Assembly: GCA_040752215.1 (NCBI GenBank) | Contig: JBFMEX010000103.1 | Location: forward strand, 1-64,000 | Length of the DNA stretch: 64,000 nucleotides | From: JBFMEX01 sp040752215 | GTDB lineage: Bacteria > Pseudomonadota > Alphaproteobacteria > Rhizobiales > Hyphomicrobiaceae | Direction of reading: 5' to 3' | In this document: one piece after another, positions 54,048-63,111 of the stretch | Layout of the letters: every line of letters starts with the position of its first letter | How positions within the stretch are numbered: position 1 is the first letter of the stretch | Program-made: the position numbers and the translations under genes | Notes under the pieces: generated by a model | Database searches by the model: none | Told to the model about the DNA's origin: nothing | Seen by the model: the letters and a program-made list of their open reading frames with translations, nothing else

Positions 54048-56138
54048 TCAGCTCCCGCCGCCGGTGTCCGGCTCGGCGAAGATGCGGCGCATCAGCGGCG
54101 CCAGCCGGCGTGCACCGAGCGCCGACAGGTGGTTGTCGTCACGATACAATGGGGCGCCTTCCTCGGCCGCAAGGCACCGCGCCGCATCGCACAGCCGGTC
54201 CGCAGGGTCGATCGTGCGCACCGAATACCGCCGGCCGAGGCGCTCGATGATGGCCCCGAGCCAGCGACCGCGCTCGTCGTGCGCGGCCCGCGTCGGCCCC
54301 TCGATCCCGGCCGCTCCCTCGCCCTGGATGAGGCGCCGGGCGAGCCGGATCGGCACATCGAATCCGGTATCGGGCACCTCAAGCACGATCCAGGCGCGCG
54401 CCCCGGCCGTCTCGATTTCGGCGATCGTGCGCGCGAGCCCCCGCTCCATGACGGCGAGGCTCTCCGCGACCGACACCTCCTGCGAGGCAGCATCCTGCAG
54501 CACGCGCTGCCGCGCGGCCGCCGCCGAGCCAGCCGAGAGTCCGCTGGTGTAGCCGCTCCAGCGCGCCGCCAGCACCACGTCGCTGTAACGACCGCGACGG
54601 ATCAGCTCGACGACCGCGCGGTTGAACTCTGCACAGGCCTCCGAGCGCCCCCGCCGCTTGCGCGGCCAGGCTTCGACGAGCGGCGGGCAGCCCGTCGCCG
54701 CGAGATACGAGACGGATCGGTCGTACCGCTCGCCGAGCGCCACGAACGCCGGCCGCAAAGCCCAGGCGTGGCTGTCGCCCCACAGCAGCACGCCGCCTTC
54801 CGAGCTCGGCTTGCCGCCGAACGTGCACACCTCGCCCGCCCGGATGCTCTCCGGCGTCGCTTGGCTCTCGCAGGACTTGCCCATCAGCTTGAAGTCGAGC
54901 CGATCGCGATCGAGCGCCCGGACCTCGGGCCCGAGCCGGCCGGGCAGCCCCTCGCCGAGCGTGATTCCGCCGGCCGCGAGGAGCAGCGCAACCGACACCC
55001 CTCCGGCACTCGCAAACATGCGGCGGAGCCCGAGCCAGCCCCGGCGCGCGCGGATCGGCCGCTCGAGATACAGCCAGCTCGCCAGCGCAAGCAGAAACGA
55101 CACCACGATCAAAGCCGCGATCTCGATCGGCTCGGGCGCGCGCTCGGCGATGTAGCGGAAGTAGGCTAGCAGCGGCCAGTGCCACAGGTACCACGCATAG
55201 GAGACGAGCCCGACCAGCACCAGCGGCGGCACCGACAGCAGCCGCCCGCCGATCGACGGCGCGGCGAGGCCCGACCAGATCACCAGGCAGGCGCCGGTCA
55301 CGGGCAGCAATCCCGCCGCTCCCGGCATCTCGGTCTGTTGGTCGTAGGTTGCGATCGCCAGGCCGATCAGCGCGAGGCCAGCGAGCGAGGCCGCATCGAC
55401 GACCACCCGCCGCCCGGGGGCCGGCACTGCGCCGAGCGCCAGCAGGCAGCCGGCGATGAGCTCGTAGGCACGGGTGTGCGGTAGAAAGAACCCCTCTACC
55501 GGAAACGCGACCGTCGCGTGCACCGCCGCCAGCAGGGACAGCGCCGCGAACAGCACGGTGAGCGCCGGCAGCCACTTCGGCCGGTGCCGCAGCATCCCGT
55601 ACAGCAACAACGGCCAAGCCAGATAGAACTGCTCCTCGACTGCGAGCGACCACAGGTGCAACAGCGGCACCTCGCCGAGCGTCGCGTCGAAATAGCTGCC
55701 CTGGTCGGCGAAATAGAAGTTGGCGCCGAGCACCAGCGAGTAGAACGCGCTGGCGGCGAGCCGCTTGAGATCGAGCGCCGGCATCACCACGAGGCCGACG
55801 GCCAGCACCGCCACCAGCACCACCGCGAGCGTCGGCAGCAGGCGCCTGACGCGCCGCTCGTAGAACCGGGCCATCGAGAACGTGCCGGCACGCATCTCGG
55901 CGGATATGATCGCGGTGATCAGAAACCCGGAGATGACGAAGAACACGTCGACCCCGACGAAGCCGCCAACGAAGCCGGGCACGCCGAGGTGATAGAGCAC
56001 CACGGCGAGGATCGCGATCGCGCGCAGCCCGTCGATGTCCGCCCGATAGGCGAGCGCGACATCACGGACGACGGTACTGTGGCGCGCCTCCTGCACGGTC
56101 CCCCTTGCCCCCCCATGGTAGAGGTCGGCTCTTATCAT
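54048..56138 (-). CDS. OafA/YrhL-type acyltransferase with SGNH domain
   Basis: About 696 residues from ATG 56138; a GTG at 56096 behind AAGGGGGACC is an attractive alternative. The acyltransferase-3 domain (about residues 25-370, ten helices) opens with YRADIDGLRAIAILAVVLYH and has FFVISGFLITAII, RFYERRVRRLLP and PLLHLWSLAVEEQFYLAWPL. The C-terminal SGNH domain has WGDSHAWALRPAF (Ser) and DDNHLSALGARRL (Asp/His). The pair O-acetylates a surface polysaccharide or LPS, passing the acyl group across the membrane and onto a sugar. Divergent from pcp with only 70 bases between. Confidence 0.92.
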   Translation of the reverse strand: MIRADLYHGGARGTVQEARHSTVVRDVALAYRADIDGLRAIAILAVVLYHLGVPGFVGGFVGVDVFFVISGFLITAIISAEMRAGTFSMARFYERRVRRLLPTLAVVLVAVLAVGLVVMPALDLKRLAASAFYSLVLGANFYFADQGSYFDATLGEVPLLHLWSLAVEEQFYLAWPLLLYGMLRHRPKWLPALTVLFAALSLLAAVHATVAFPVEGFFLPHTRAYELIAGCLLALGAVPAPGRRVVVDAASLAGLALIGLAIATYDQQTEMPGAAGLLPVTGACLVIWSGLAAPSIGGRLLSVPPLVLVGLVSYAWYLWHWPLLAYFRYIAERAPEPIEIAALIVVSFLLALASWLYLERPIRARRGWLGLRRMFASAGGVSVALLLAAGGITLGEGLPGRLGPEVRALDRDRLDFKLMGKSCESQATPESIRAGEVCTFGGKPSSEGGVLLWGDSHAWALRPAFVALGERYDRSVSYLAATGCPPLVEAWPRKRRGRSEACAEFNRAVVELIRRGRYSDVVLAARWSGYTSGLSAGSAAAARQRVLQDAASQEVSVAESLAVMERGLARTIAEIETAGARAWIVLEVPDTGFDVPIRLARRLIQGEGAAGIEGPTRAAHDERGRWLGAIIERLGRRYSVRTIDPADRLCDAARCLAAEEGAPLYRDDNHLSALGARRLAPLMRRIFAEPDTGGGS

Positions 56139-56208
56139 GGTCCGCTTCAGTGCGCATACGGCCACGCCTCCCGCTTGTGAGCGACGAAGAAGACCATATG
56201 TTGATGAT

Positions 56209-56865
56209 ATGTGTGCACATCGTTCAACCGTGCTGCTGACCGGCTTCGGCGCGTTCCCCGGCGTGCCCGACAACGCGACCGCGCGCCTGGTCGCAGCGCT
56301 CTCGGAGGCCGCGCGCGGGCGCTTTGCGGCGCGCTTCGTCGCCGACGTGCTGCCGGTCGAGTGGGTTGCAGCACCGCAGCGCCTGTCACAATTGCTGGCG
56401 GCCCATCGCCCACAAGTTGCCCTGCATTTCGGCGTCTCGCACGAGGCGCAGGGCTTTGCCATCGAGCGGTGCGGGCGGAACACGTGCGCAGCGACGCCGG
56501 ACGCGGCCGGGGCACTGCCCAAGCTTGCCCACCTCGATCCGGATGGTCCGCCGGCACGCACGGCAAGCCTTCCCGTCGAGCGCCTGGTGGCCCGGCTCGC
56601 CGCGCTCGGCCTGCCGGCCTGTATATCGGAGAGCGCCGGCACGTATCTCTGCAATGCGCTGCTCTACCACTCTCTCGGGGCCGGCACGACGCCGGACGGC
56701 GGCCGTCTAACCGGCTTCGTCCACATCCCGGCCGAGCTCGCGGGCTCCGGCGGCGGGAGCCGCACCACACTTCACCGGCTCGACTGGGACGGCGCCCTGG
56801 CCGGCGGCCTGGAGATCGTCGCGGTGTGCCTGGAGGAGGTCGCCGCGCTCGAGCAGGCCGACTGA
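56209..56865 (+). CDS. pcp: Pyroglutamyl-peptidase I
   Basis: 218 residues from ATG 56209. The start LLTGFGAFPGVPDNATARLV is the family's FxPF-type segment; HFGVSHEAQGFAIERCGRN holds the catalytic Glu, ESAGTYLCNALLYHSL the Cys nucleophile and GFVHIPAE the His. It removes N-terminal pyroglutamate from peptides in the cytoplasm. An AT-rich stretch with an inverted repeat (CATAT, ATATG, about 56196-56211) sits at the start. It converges on the asparaginase gene with ten bases between stops. Confidence 0.93.
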   Translation: MCAHRSTVLLTGFGAFPGVPDNATARLVAALSEAARGRFAARFVADVLPVEWVAAPQRLSQLLAAHRPQVALHFGVSHEAQGFAIERCGRNTCAATPDAAGALPKLAHLDPDGPPARTASLPVERLVARLAALGLPACISESAGTYLCNALLYHSLGAGTTPDGGRLTGFVHIPAELAGSGGGSRTTLHRLDWDGALAGGLEIVAVCLEEVAALEQAD

Positions 56866-56875
56866 ACACGGCCCT

Positions 56876-57886
56876 TCATACGCCCAGCGCGTCGAGCGCG
56901 CGCATCAGCTCGGGCGCGGTGCGGATAGTGCCGACCTCGATGCCGCGCCAGCTCTTCAGCACCTGCCGCTTGACGAGACCGTGAACCTCCGGGAACAGCC
57001 GCTCGATCAGCGCCACCACGGCGCCGGCCGAGGCCCGGGTGGCGCCGTCGTCGACCTTGAGTGCAAAGCCGAGCTCGAGCTCAGGGAAGCCGCCGCAGTA
57101 GACACCCTCGGCGCCGGTCTTCATGAACACCTCGCCCGGCAGGTTCCGCATGACGACGGTGTCGGCGCGTCCGGGCCCGGCGACCAGCTCCGGCTCGGCC
57201 CAGCAAGCGGTGAGGATGCGCTCGACCGCGGCGCGGCGCGCCGGCGGCAAGCCATCGCCTGTCACCAGCCGCGCGAACAGCGTCGCCATGATCGACAGCG
57301 GCATCGCCCAGTTGGGGACCGAGCAGCCGTCGCGACCCATGGCCTCCGGGCCGAGCGGGCAGCCGGTGAGATCGACCAGCGCCTCGAGCACGCGCCGCTG
57401 CACCGGATGGTCGGGCTCGAAATAGCCGTCCGTCGGCTCACCCAGGTGCACCGCCGTCGCCAGCATGCCGGCATGCTTGCCCGAGCAGTTGTTGTGCAGC
57501 TGGGTCGCATCTCGGCCGGAAAGCCACAACGCCTTGGCCGCCGCCGCGCCGAGCGGAGGATGCGCACCACAGCCGAGGTCGCGCTCGGCGAGGCCGACCC
57601 GGGCCAGCATGTCGGCGGCGATGCGGGTGTGGCGATCGGTGCCGGTGTGTGAGGCACAGGCGAGCGCGATCTCGGCGTGGCCGAAGCCGTAGCGGTCGGC
57701 GGCTCCGGTCTCGATCAGCGGCAGGCACTGGATGGCCTTGATCGCCGAGCGCGGAAACACCGCGCGCGCGATGTCGCCGAGCGCCAGAACAATCTCGCCG
57801 CTCGGGCGCGTGATCGCGATCGCGCCGCGGTGGAAGCTCTCCACCAGCGGTCCGCGCGTCACCTCGATCAGGATCGGATTGGTCAT
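56876..57886 (-). CDS. L-asparaginase, Rhizobium-etli-type (class 3) family
   Basis: 336 residues. The Zn-dependent class 3 signatures are all there: Ser47 and Lys50 in FPRSAIKAIQ, Cys134, Ser135 and Lys137 in NNCSGKHAGML, and Cys188 in GRDGCSVPNW. These correspond to Ser48, Lys51, Cys135, Lys138 and Cys189 of R. etli ReAV as I recall them. It hydrolyses asparagine to aspartate and ammonia in the cytoplasm. The ATG 57886 is preceded by GGAGCGG 15 bases upstream. It follows pcp convergently, so it is not in that operon. Downstream of the methanethiol cluster, 153 bases away, same strand. Confidence 0.93.
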   Translation of the reverse strand: MTNPILIEVTRGPLVESFHRGAIAITRPSGEIVLALGDIARAVFPRSAIKAIQCLPLIETGAADRYGFGHAEIALACASHTGTDRHTRIAADMLARVGLAERDLGCGAHPPLGAAAAKALWLSGRDATQLHNNCSGKHAGMLATAVHLGEPTDGYFEPDHPVQRRVLEALVDLTGCPLGPEAMGRDGCSVPNWAMPLSIMATLFARLVTGDGLPPARRAAVERILTACWAEPELVAGPGRADTVVMRNLPGEVFMKTGAEGVYCGGFPELELGFALKVDDGATRASAGAVVALIERLFPEVHGLVKRQVLKSWRGIEVGTIRTAPELMRALDALGV

Positions 57887-58038
57887 GGTCGGGGAGCCGC
57901 TCCGTGTTCGCTCGATTCGCCCCGCCGGGGCCGGCACGCGCCCTTCTAGTGTGCGATGCGGCAAGATGGAAGCACCACCACCTCGGGCAAAGGGGTCGAG
58001 CGGCCGACTTGCCCCGCAGCGGCGATCCCGCCGGCCGG

Positions 58039-59217
58039 CTACCAGTTGTCCGGTGGTGCGCTGCGAGCCTCGCCGACCAAATCGTCGAGGCCCTCGGAGG
58101 TGAGGGTGGCAAGGAACGCGACCAGCGCCTCGCGCTCGCCCGCGTCGAGCCCGAGCGGCCGAACGAGTGGGCTCTGGCCTTGGTGAGGCTTGCCGCCGCC
58201 ATCGTAGAAGGCCACCACTTCGGCCAGCGTGCGCAAGCCGCCGTCGTGCATGTAGGGTGCAGTGAGCGCGACATTCCGTAGACTGGGGGTGCGGAATTTC
58301 CACAAGTCCCTGGGATCGAGGGTCGCCTCGTAGCGGCCGAGGTCGGCTATTGCCGCCGCCGAGACGCTGGCAATGACCTCCCGCCCCAGCCGGTAGCGGA
58401 CACCCGGCGCCACCTCGATCGCCTCCCCTGCCTCGGGCCGCTGGCGGAGCTGCTCGCGCCACCAGCCGTAACCGGTGTCGTGAAAGCGCTGGTCGGTCAA
58501 CAGCGCGTCCCTCTCGCCGATCGTGTGGCATTGCACGCAGCCGGCCTTGCCGGTGAACAGCGCGAGCCCGCGCTGCTCGTCGGCCGTCAATGCGCCGACC
58601 TCGTTGCCGTAGCGCCAGCGGTCGAAGCGGCTCGAACCGGCGACCAGCGTGCGCTGGTATTCGGCGAGCGAGGCGCCGATCGCGTCGAGGCTGACGCCAT
58701 GACCGAACGCCTGCTCGAACCGCCCCCGATAGTCAGGCAACGTCCGCAGCAGCTCGACGACGCGGCCGACAGAGGGGTTCGCCATCTCGTTGACCGCCAC
58801 CAGCGGCCCGATGAATTGCGTCTCCAGCGCGCTCTCGCGGCCGTCGTGGAACAGCGGCCCGAGCAGGGCGACGTTGATCAGTGTCGGCGCATTGCGCTTG
58901 ACGGTCCGCCCCTCGAAGCCGACCGCGGTCGCCATCTCATTGTTGGCGAACGCCTGCTCCGGCACGTGGCACATGCCGCAGGAGATCGTGCCGTTGAACG
59001 ACAGGCGCCGATCGAAGAAGATCTTGCGGCCAAGCGCGACCATCGCCGCGCTCCCCCTTCCGGCCGGAACGGCCGGCAGTCCGAGATGCGTCGCCCGGCT
59101 GCGCTCGAGCGCCCGGCCCGGCCAATCCTGGTCGGCAGCCGCCATGGTGCCCGTGAGCGCCGTCATGCCCATGAGCGCAGTGATTCCCGCTGTCCGGAAA
59201 TATGCGTCGACCGGCAT
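58039..59217 (-). CDS. mauG: MauG-like dihaem cytochrome c peroxidase of the mto cluster
   Basis: 392 residues. A signal peptide (ALMGMTALTGTMAAADQ) precedes two c-type haem sites: CGMCH (80-84, in NGTISCGMCHVPEQ) and CVQCH (226-230, in KAGCVQCHTIGE). The fold markers GRKIFFDRRLSFN, LFHDGRESALETQ and APYMHDGGLRTLAEVV match bacterial cytochrome c peroxidase/MauG. In Hyphomicrobium a gene of this family accompanies mtoX, probably helping cofactor maturation or removing the H2O2 formed. The ATG begins one base after the SCO stop and has GGAG 10 bases upstream, so translation is coupled. Periplasmic. Confidence 0.92.
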   Translation of the reverse strand: MPVDAYFRTAGITALMGMTALTGTMAAADQDWPGRALERSRATHLGLPAVPAGRGSAAMVALGRKIFFDRRLSFNGTISCGMCHVPEQAFANNEMATAVGFEGRTVKRNAPTLINVALLGPLFHDGRESALETQFIGPLVAVNEMANPSVGRVVELLRTLPDYRGRFEQAFGHGVSLDAIGASLAEYQRTLVAGSSRFDRWRYGNEVGALTADEQRGLALFTGKAGCVQCHTIGERDALLTDQRFHDTGYGWWREQLRQRPEAGEAIEVAPGVRYRLGREVIASVSAAAIADLGRYEATLDPRDLWKFRTPSLRNVALTAPYMHDGGLRTLAEVVAFYDGGGKPHQGQSPLVRPLGLDAGEREALVAFLATLTSEGLDDLVGEARSAPPDNW

Positions 59218-59218
59218 G

Positions 59219-59968
59219 CTAGCCCGCTCCGGCCTGCTCGAGCAGCAGCGTGGCGATGTCGCTCATCAGCAGGCGCGGGTCCATCGTGCCGAGACCGTAG
59301 ATATTGCGGATACGCCCGCTGGCATCGACCAGGAACAGGCGCAGCGTGTGATTGATGCGGCCAAGGTCCGTACCGCGATCGACGACCTGCCCGAAGCCTT
59401 TGAGCAGCGGCTTCAGATCCTCCTCCGACGTGCCGGTGAGGAAGTGCCAGTCCATGACGTGACCCGCCGCGACCTCGGCTCGGCGCGGATCGGCGAGCGC
59501 CGCAAGGGCCGCCGGCGGATCGCGTTTGGGATCGAAACTGATGGTGACGAGCTGCACGGACACGCGCAGCGGCGCCGCCGTGCGGCTCGCATGCTCGATC
59601 TCGTAGAGCAGCGACATCGCCAGCGGACAACCGTTGACGTCGGTGCAAGTGAGATAGACGAAGCTGACGAGCGAGATGCGCCCTTTCAGCAGCGACCCGA
59701 GATCGACGCGCACGCCGGTATGATCGAGCAGCACGGCGCTCGCTGCCGGCTTGATCGGCGGCAGCGCGTAGCTTCCGGGCTCCGGCGGCACGAAATCGAA
59801 GTCCGCGGTCCGCGGGAATTGATCCGGCAGGGCGCGCAGGGCCGCGAGATCGAAAGCCTGCCGTCCGACCCGTTGCCCGCCGCTCCCCGTCAGCCACACG
59901 CCGCCGGCCGCGGCGAACGCCGCCGCCAGCAGCCCGATCGTCGTCACTCCTCTGCGCATCGTCGTCAT
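59219..59968 (-). CDS. SCO1/SenC-family copper chaperone with CX5C motif
   Basis: 249 residues (an in-frame ATG at 59959 has the better GGAGGG spacing). An N-terminal membrane anchor (TTIGLLAAAFAAAGGVWLTG) precedes a thioredoxin-like SCO domain: LVSFVYLTCTDVNGCPLAMS, VTISFDPKRDPP, WHFLTGTSEE and GRINHTLRLFLVD. His207 is the expected third copper ligand. The two cysteines (108 and 114) are five residues apart, not the usual three. It lies between mtoX and the MauG-like gene, as in other mto clusters, and most likely delivers copper to MtoX in the periplasm. The altered spacing may reflect a different redox or copper geometry. Confidence 0.9.
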   Translation of the reverse strand: MTTMRRGVTTIGLLAAAFAAAGGVWLTGSGGQRVGRQAFDLAALRALPDQFPRTADFDFVPPEPGSYALPPIKPAASAVLLDHTGVRVDLGSLLKGRISLVSFVYLTCTDVNGCPLAMSLLYEIEHASRTAAPLRVSVQLVTISFDPKRDPPAALAALADPRRAEVAAGHVMDWHFLTGTSEEDLKPLLKGFGQVVDRGTDLGRINHTLRLFLVDASGRIRNIYGLGTMDPRLLMSDIATLLLEQAGAG

Positions 59969-59999
59969 GCCCTCCGGGCCGGAGAGCGCAAGCCCGCTC

Positions 60000-61337
60000 T
60001 CACGCGCTGTAGAGCTTGCTCGAGCCGAACGTCATCAGGTGTGCGCGGCCCAGGCCCTCCTTGAAGGAATCGATGGCAAACTTCTCGGTCAACTCCTTGC
60101 CGTCCCAGGCGTAGCCCTTGATGAACTGCTCGTTGTCGGCGCCCTTCTTGTCCCAGTTGGCGAGCAGCGAGGCGGTGAAGTAGACGCGCTTTCCGTCCCA
60201 GCTCTGCGACACCATGTTGACCTGGGCGGCGATCTTCTTCTCGTAGACCTGCTTGGGCTTCATCGGGTCGGAGATGTCGAAGAGGCGCGTTTTGCCGTCC
60301 ATGAACGTGTTGACCCACAGAGTCTTGTCGTCGGAGGCGATCGAGATGTCGACGGGCAGCGGGATCTTTGAGGGATCCCCGATGTCGGCGACCTCCTTCG
60401 CCTGCCACTCGCCCTTGGCGTCCTCGTAGATCAGCCACAACTTGGAGGTCAGCGCCGAGGAGGTGAACGCCCAGTTGCTGGTCGGGCCCCAGCCGAAGCG
60501 GATCTCCAAGGGCGCGCCCGGCACCTTGAACACGCGGCGCGGCTTGCGGGTGTGCAGATCCCACTGCACGACGGTACCACCGAAGCGCTGCATCGCCTCC
60601 TTGTCCTGCAGCATCTTACCGAAATCCATCATGTAGTTCGACCAGCCGGTGAACGACGAGGTCAGCATCACGTTCTTGCGGATCAGCGCTCGCACGTCGT
60701 AGCCGTAGCCGTCGGCGAAATCGTCGACCAGCTTGGCGCCGCGCGGATCCTCCTTGGTCGGGATCCAGTGCGTGGCGACGAATGTGCCCTCGTCGGTGTA
60801 CTCGACCAGCGCCGTGCGGCCGCCGTGATCCCTGTCGTTGGACAGGGCGGAGATGATCATGCGGCCGGGCAGCGCGTAGAACGTGTGCGGGCCGACCGCG
60901 CCGCCCGAATCCTTGACGAACGTCTCGATCGTCTTGGCAAGCCTCGGTTTGCCGGCATCGCTCGCCACGTCGAAGATGAAGATCCGGCTCGTATCGAGCC
61001 CGCCGGCCCACAGTGCGCGCCGGTCGGAGGTGAAGCCGGCGTGATGCGCCTCGTGGCGACCGCCGACGGAAACCGAGTTGACGACCTTTCCGTAGGTCGG
61101 CGAGCCGGGCCGCACGTCGACCGTTACCATCTTGTCGGAGGCATCGCCTACGCCCTCGACGCCGAGCGTCCAGACGTACATGTACTCTTCCTGGCCGGTG
61201 ATCATCGGCATGTAGGGCGACTGACACGTCTCGTCGGCCCACGCCGGAACGAGATGCCCGGCGGTGCCGAGCATGAGCGTTGCCGCCGAGCCCGCGAGCA
61301 CTTGCCGACGGCTGAGGTGATCGAGCATGTCTGTCAT
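60000..61337 (-). CDS. mtoX: Methanethiol oxidase (SBP56/selenium-binding protein family)
   Basis: 445 residues from ATG 61337, behind AAGGAGAACGCACC. A twin-arginine signal (HLSRRQVLAGSAATLMLG) sends the folded protein to the periplasm. The mature part begins with Cys38 (DETCQSPYMP) and continues as a beta-propeller with GRHEAHHAGF (His95, His98, His99), PLEIRFGWGPTSNWAF, PLPVDISIASDDKTLWVNTF and VSQSWDGKRVYFTASLL, all as in the selenium-binding-protein-56 family. Bacterial members are copper-dependent methanethiol oxidases giving formaldehyde, H2S and H2O2. The SCO and MauG-like genes follow, the known context, which supports this function strongly; activity itself is not visible from sequence. 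Confidence 0.92.
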   Translation of the reverse strand: MTDMLDHLSRRQVLAGSAATLMLGTAGHLVPAWADETCQSPYMPMITGQEEYMYVWTLGVEGVGDASDKMVTVDVRPGSPTYGKVVNSVSVGGRHEAHHAGFTSDRRALWAGGLDTSRIFIFDVASDAGKPRLAKTIETFVKDSGGAVGPHTFYALPGRMIISALSNDRDHGGRTALVEYTDEGTFVATHWIPTKEDPRGAKLVDDFADGYGYDVRALIRKNVMLTSSFTGWSNYMMDFGKMLQDKEAMQRFGGTVVQWDLHTRKPRRVFKVPGAPLEIRFGWGPTSNWAFTSSALTSKLWLIYEDAKGEWQAKEVADIGDPSKIPLPVDISIASDDKTLWVNTFMDGKTRLFDISDPMKPKQVYEKKIAAQVNMVSQSWDGKRVYFTASLLANWDKKGADNEQFIKGYAWDGKELTEKFAIDSFKEGLGRAHLMTFGSSKLYSA

Positions 61338-61430
61338 GGTGCGTTCTCCTTGATTGAGTCGGCTTGCTTCAGAGGTTGCGTGCCCCTCGATCTCGTCACC
61401 GGCAGCGGTCGCGATCGCTACGCGCGCGCA

Positions 61431-62219
61431 TTACAGCGCCTCGAGCTCGCGTCCGGCATAGAGCGCGTCGAGCGCCTCCTGCTCCAGCTCCGCGTAGCGC
61501 CGGGTCACGGTCACCGCGATCTCGCGCGGACGCGGCAGGTCGACATCGATGATCTTGACGATCCGGCTCGGCGCATCGGACATGATGTAGATGCGATCGG
61601 CGAGGAACAGCGCCTCCTCGAGCTCGGCGGTGATGAACACGGTCGAAAGGTGCGTGTCCTCGAACAATTTCAGATAGTACTCCTGCATCAGCTCGCGAGT
61701 CATCACGTCGAGGCCGCGGAACGGCTCGTCGAGGATCATGACCTTGGGGTTGTTGACGAGCGCCTGCGCGAGCTCCGCGCGCCGCATCATGCCGCCGGAG
61801 AGCTGAGTCGGGTACTTGTCCTTGAAGTCGCCGAGCCCGAACCTGTCGAGCAGCTCTGCCGCCTTGGGTCGCGCCGCCTGACGCGAGGAGCCCCGCGAGA
61901 CCGGGCCGAACAGCACGTTCTCCTCGACTGTCATCCACGGCCAAAGCGCCGTCTCCTGGAACACGAGCAGGCGGTCCGACCCTGCCGCCGCAACCGGCGC
62001 GCCGTCCATGGTCAGCGTGCCACGGTCGGGCCGCTGGTAGCCGGCGAGGATGTAGGCGAGCGTCGACTTCCCGCAACCCGATGTGCCCATCACCACGCTG
62101 AGCTTGCCGGCCTCGAAGCGGAACGAGCAGTCGGCCAGCACCGCGGTCGGCGCCTGCCCCTTTGCCCTGTACGTCTTGTAGAGCCCGCTACCGACCAGCT
62201 CGCCGACCGCTGCTGCCAT
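61431..62219 (-). CDS. ABC transporter ATPase lacking the switch histidine
   Basis: 262 residues. Walker A GTSGCGKST, a Q-loop (LLVFQETALWPW), signature LSGGMMRRAEL and Walker B VMILDEPF are present as in the nitrate/sulfonate/taurine (SsuB/TauB/NrtD) type. The H-loop, normally T-H-D, is T-A-E (VFITAELEEALFLADRI), so the gamma-phosphate-sensing His is missing. The neighbouring ATPase at 63111-63983 has a normal H-loop. The two probably form a heterodimer with one weak hydrolysis site. It follows the permease by 41 bases and precedes mtoX by 93 bases on the same strand. Confidence 0.9.
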   Translation of the reverse strand: MAAAVGELVGSGLYKTYRAKGQAPTAVLADCSFRFEAGKLSVVMGTSGCGKSTLAYILAGYQRPDRGTLTMDGAPVAAAGSDRLLVFQETALWPWMTVEENVLFGPVSRGSSRQAARPKAAELLDRFGLGDFKDKYPTQLSGGMMRRAELAQALVNNPKVMILDEPFRGLDVMTRELMQEYYLKLFEDTHLSTVFITAELEEALFLADRIYIMSDAPSRIVKIIDVDLPRPREIAVTVTRRYAELEQEALDALYAGRELEAL

Positions 62220-62259
62220 CTCAGTCTCTCCAATTGCCGCGCGTGGGCCGCCAAACGTC

Positions 62260-63111
62260 TCAGCGCCGCTTCCACGGCATCATGCGCCACTCGATCACAT
62301 CGACGACCCAAGTCGACAGCGCGCCCGCGACGCCGATCGAGATCATGCCGACGAACACGACCGGCAGCGTGCTCGACACGTAGCCTTCCCAGGTCAGCCG
62401 CCCGAGGCCGCTGTCGCTCGCGATCATCTCAGCCGCGATCACCACGTTCCAGGTCACCGCAATGCCGAGCGTCATGCCGACCGCGATCGATGGGATGACG
62501 GCCGGAATGATGATGCGCCGGAAGACCGTGAGCCGCGGTGCCCCGAGCGAGCTCGCCAGCCACAGGTGCTCCTTCTTGATCGCTTTCACGCCGTCGTAGA
62601 CGTTTATGGTGATGATGAAGAAGGCGCCGATGAAGGTGATGAAGACGATGCTCGCCTCGTTGGTCGGCCAGAACAGGATCGACAGCGGCACCCAGGCGAG
62701 CGGCGGGATCGGCCGCATCATCTCGAACACCGGGAACACGATCGCGTTGAAGCGCCGGCTGGTGCCGAGCAGAAGCCCGAGCGGCACGCCGAGGATCTGC
62801 GCGAACAGGAACCCGAGCAGCACCCGCTTGAAGCTGATCGCCCATGATTCCCAATAGCCGGGCGAGTACAGGAAGTCCTGCACCAGCACGCGCGCAACCG
62901 TGATCGGCCCGGGCAGCTCGTGGAAGCCCGGCAGCCTCAGCCGCACCGCCAGCTCCCAGGCCAGGAAGAACACCGCGATCGACACCAAGCCGCGCCAGTT
63001 AAACGTCATCTTCCGCCGCCGCGGCGCGTGCACACTCGCTGCCGGAGCGGCCGTGGCTGTCGTCGGCCCGGCAACGGGATCGACCGCGATCGCGCTCGCT
63101 TGCTCCTGCAT
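62260..63111 (-). CDS. ABC transporter permease (nitrate/sulfonate/taurine type)
   Basis: 283 residues from ATG 63111; the stop of the preceding ATPase overlaps it (TGATG). A short cytoplasmic N-terminal extension precedes six membrane helices. The cytoplasmic EAA-like loop is SSLGAPRLTVFRRIIIP AVI-type, with the conserved Gly, where the ATPases dock. Close relatives are SsuC, TauC and ThiX-like permeases. Substrate not determined by sequence; the proximity of mtoX suggests a sulfur compound but any nitrate/sulfonate/pyrimidine-like solute is possible. The substrate-binding protein is not in the window. Confidence 0.9.
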   Translation of the reverse strand: MQEQASAIAVDPVAGPTTATAAPAASVHAPRRRKMTFNWRGLVSIAVFFLAWELAVRLRLPGFHELPGPITVARVLVQDFLYSPGYWESWAISFKRVLLGFLFAQILGVPLGLLLGTSRRFNAIVFPVFEMMRPIPPLAWVPLSILFWPTNEASIVFITFIGAFFIITINVYDGVKAIKKEHLWLASSLGAPRLTVFRRIIIPAVIPSIAVGMTLGIAVTWNVVIAAEMIASDSGLGRLTWEGYVSSTLPVVFVGMISIGVAGALSTWVVDVIEWRMMPWKRR

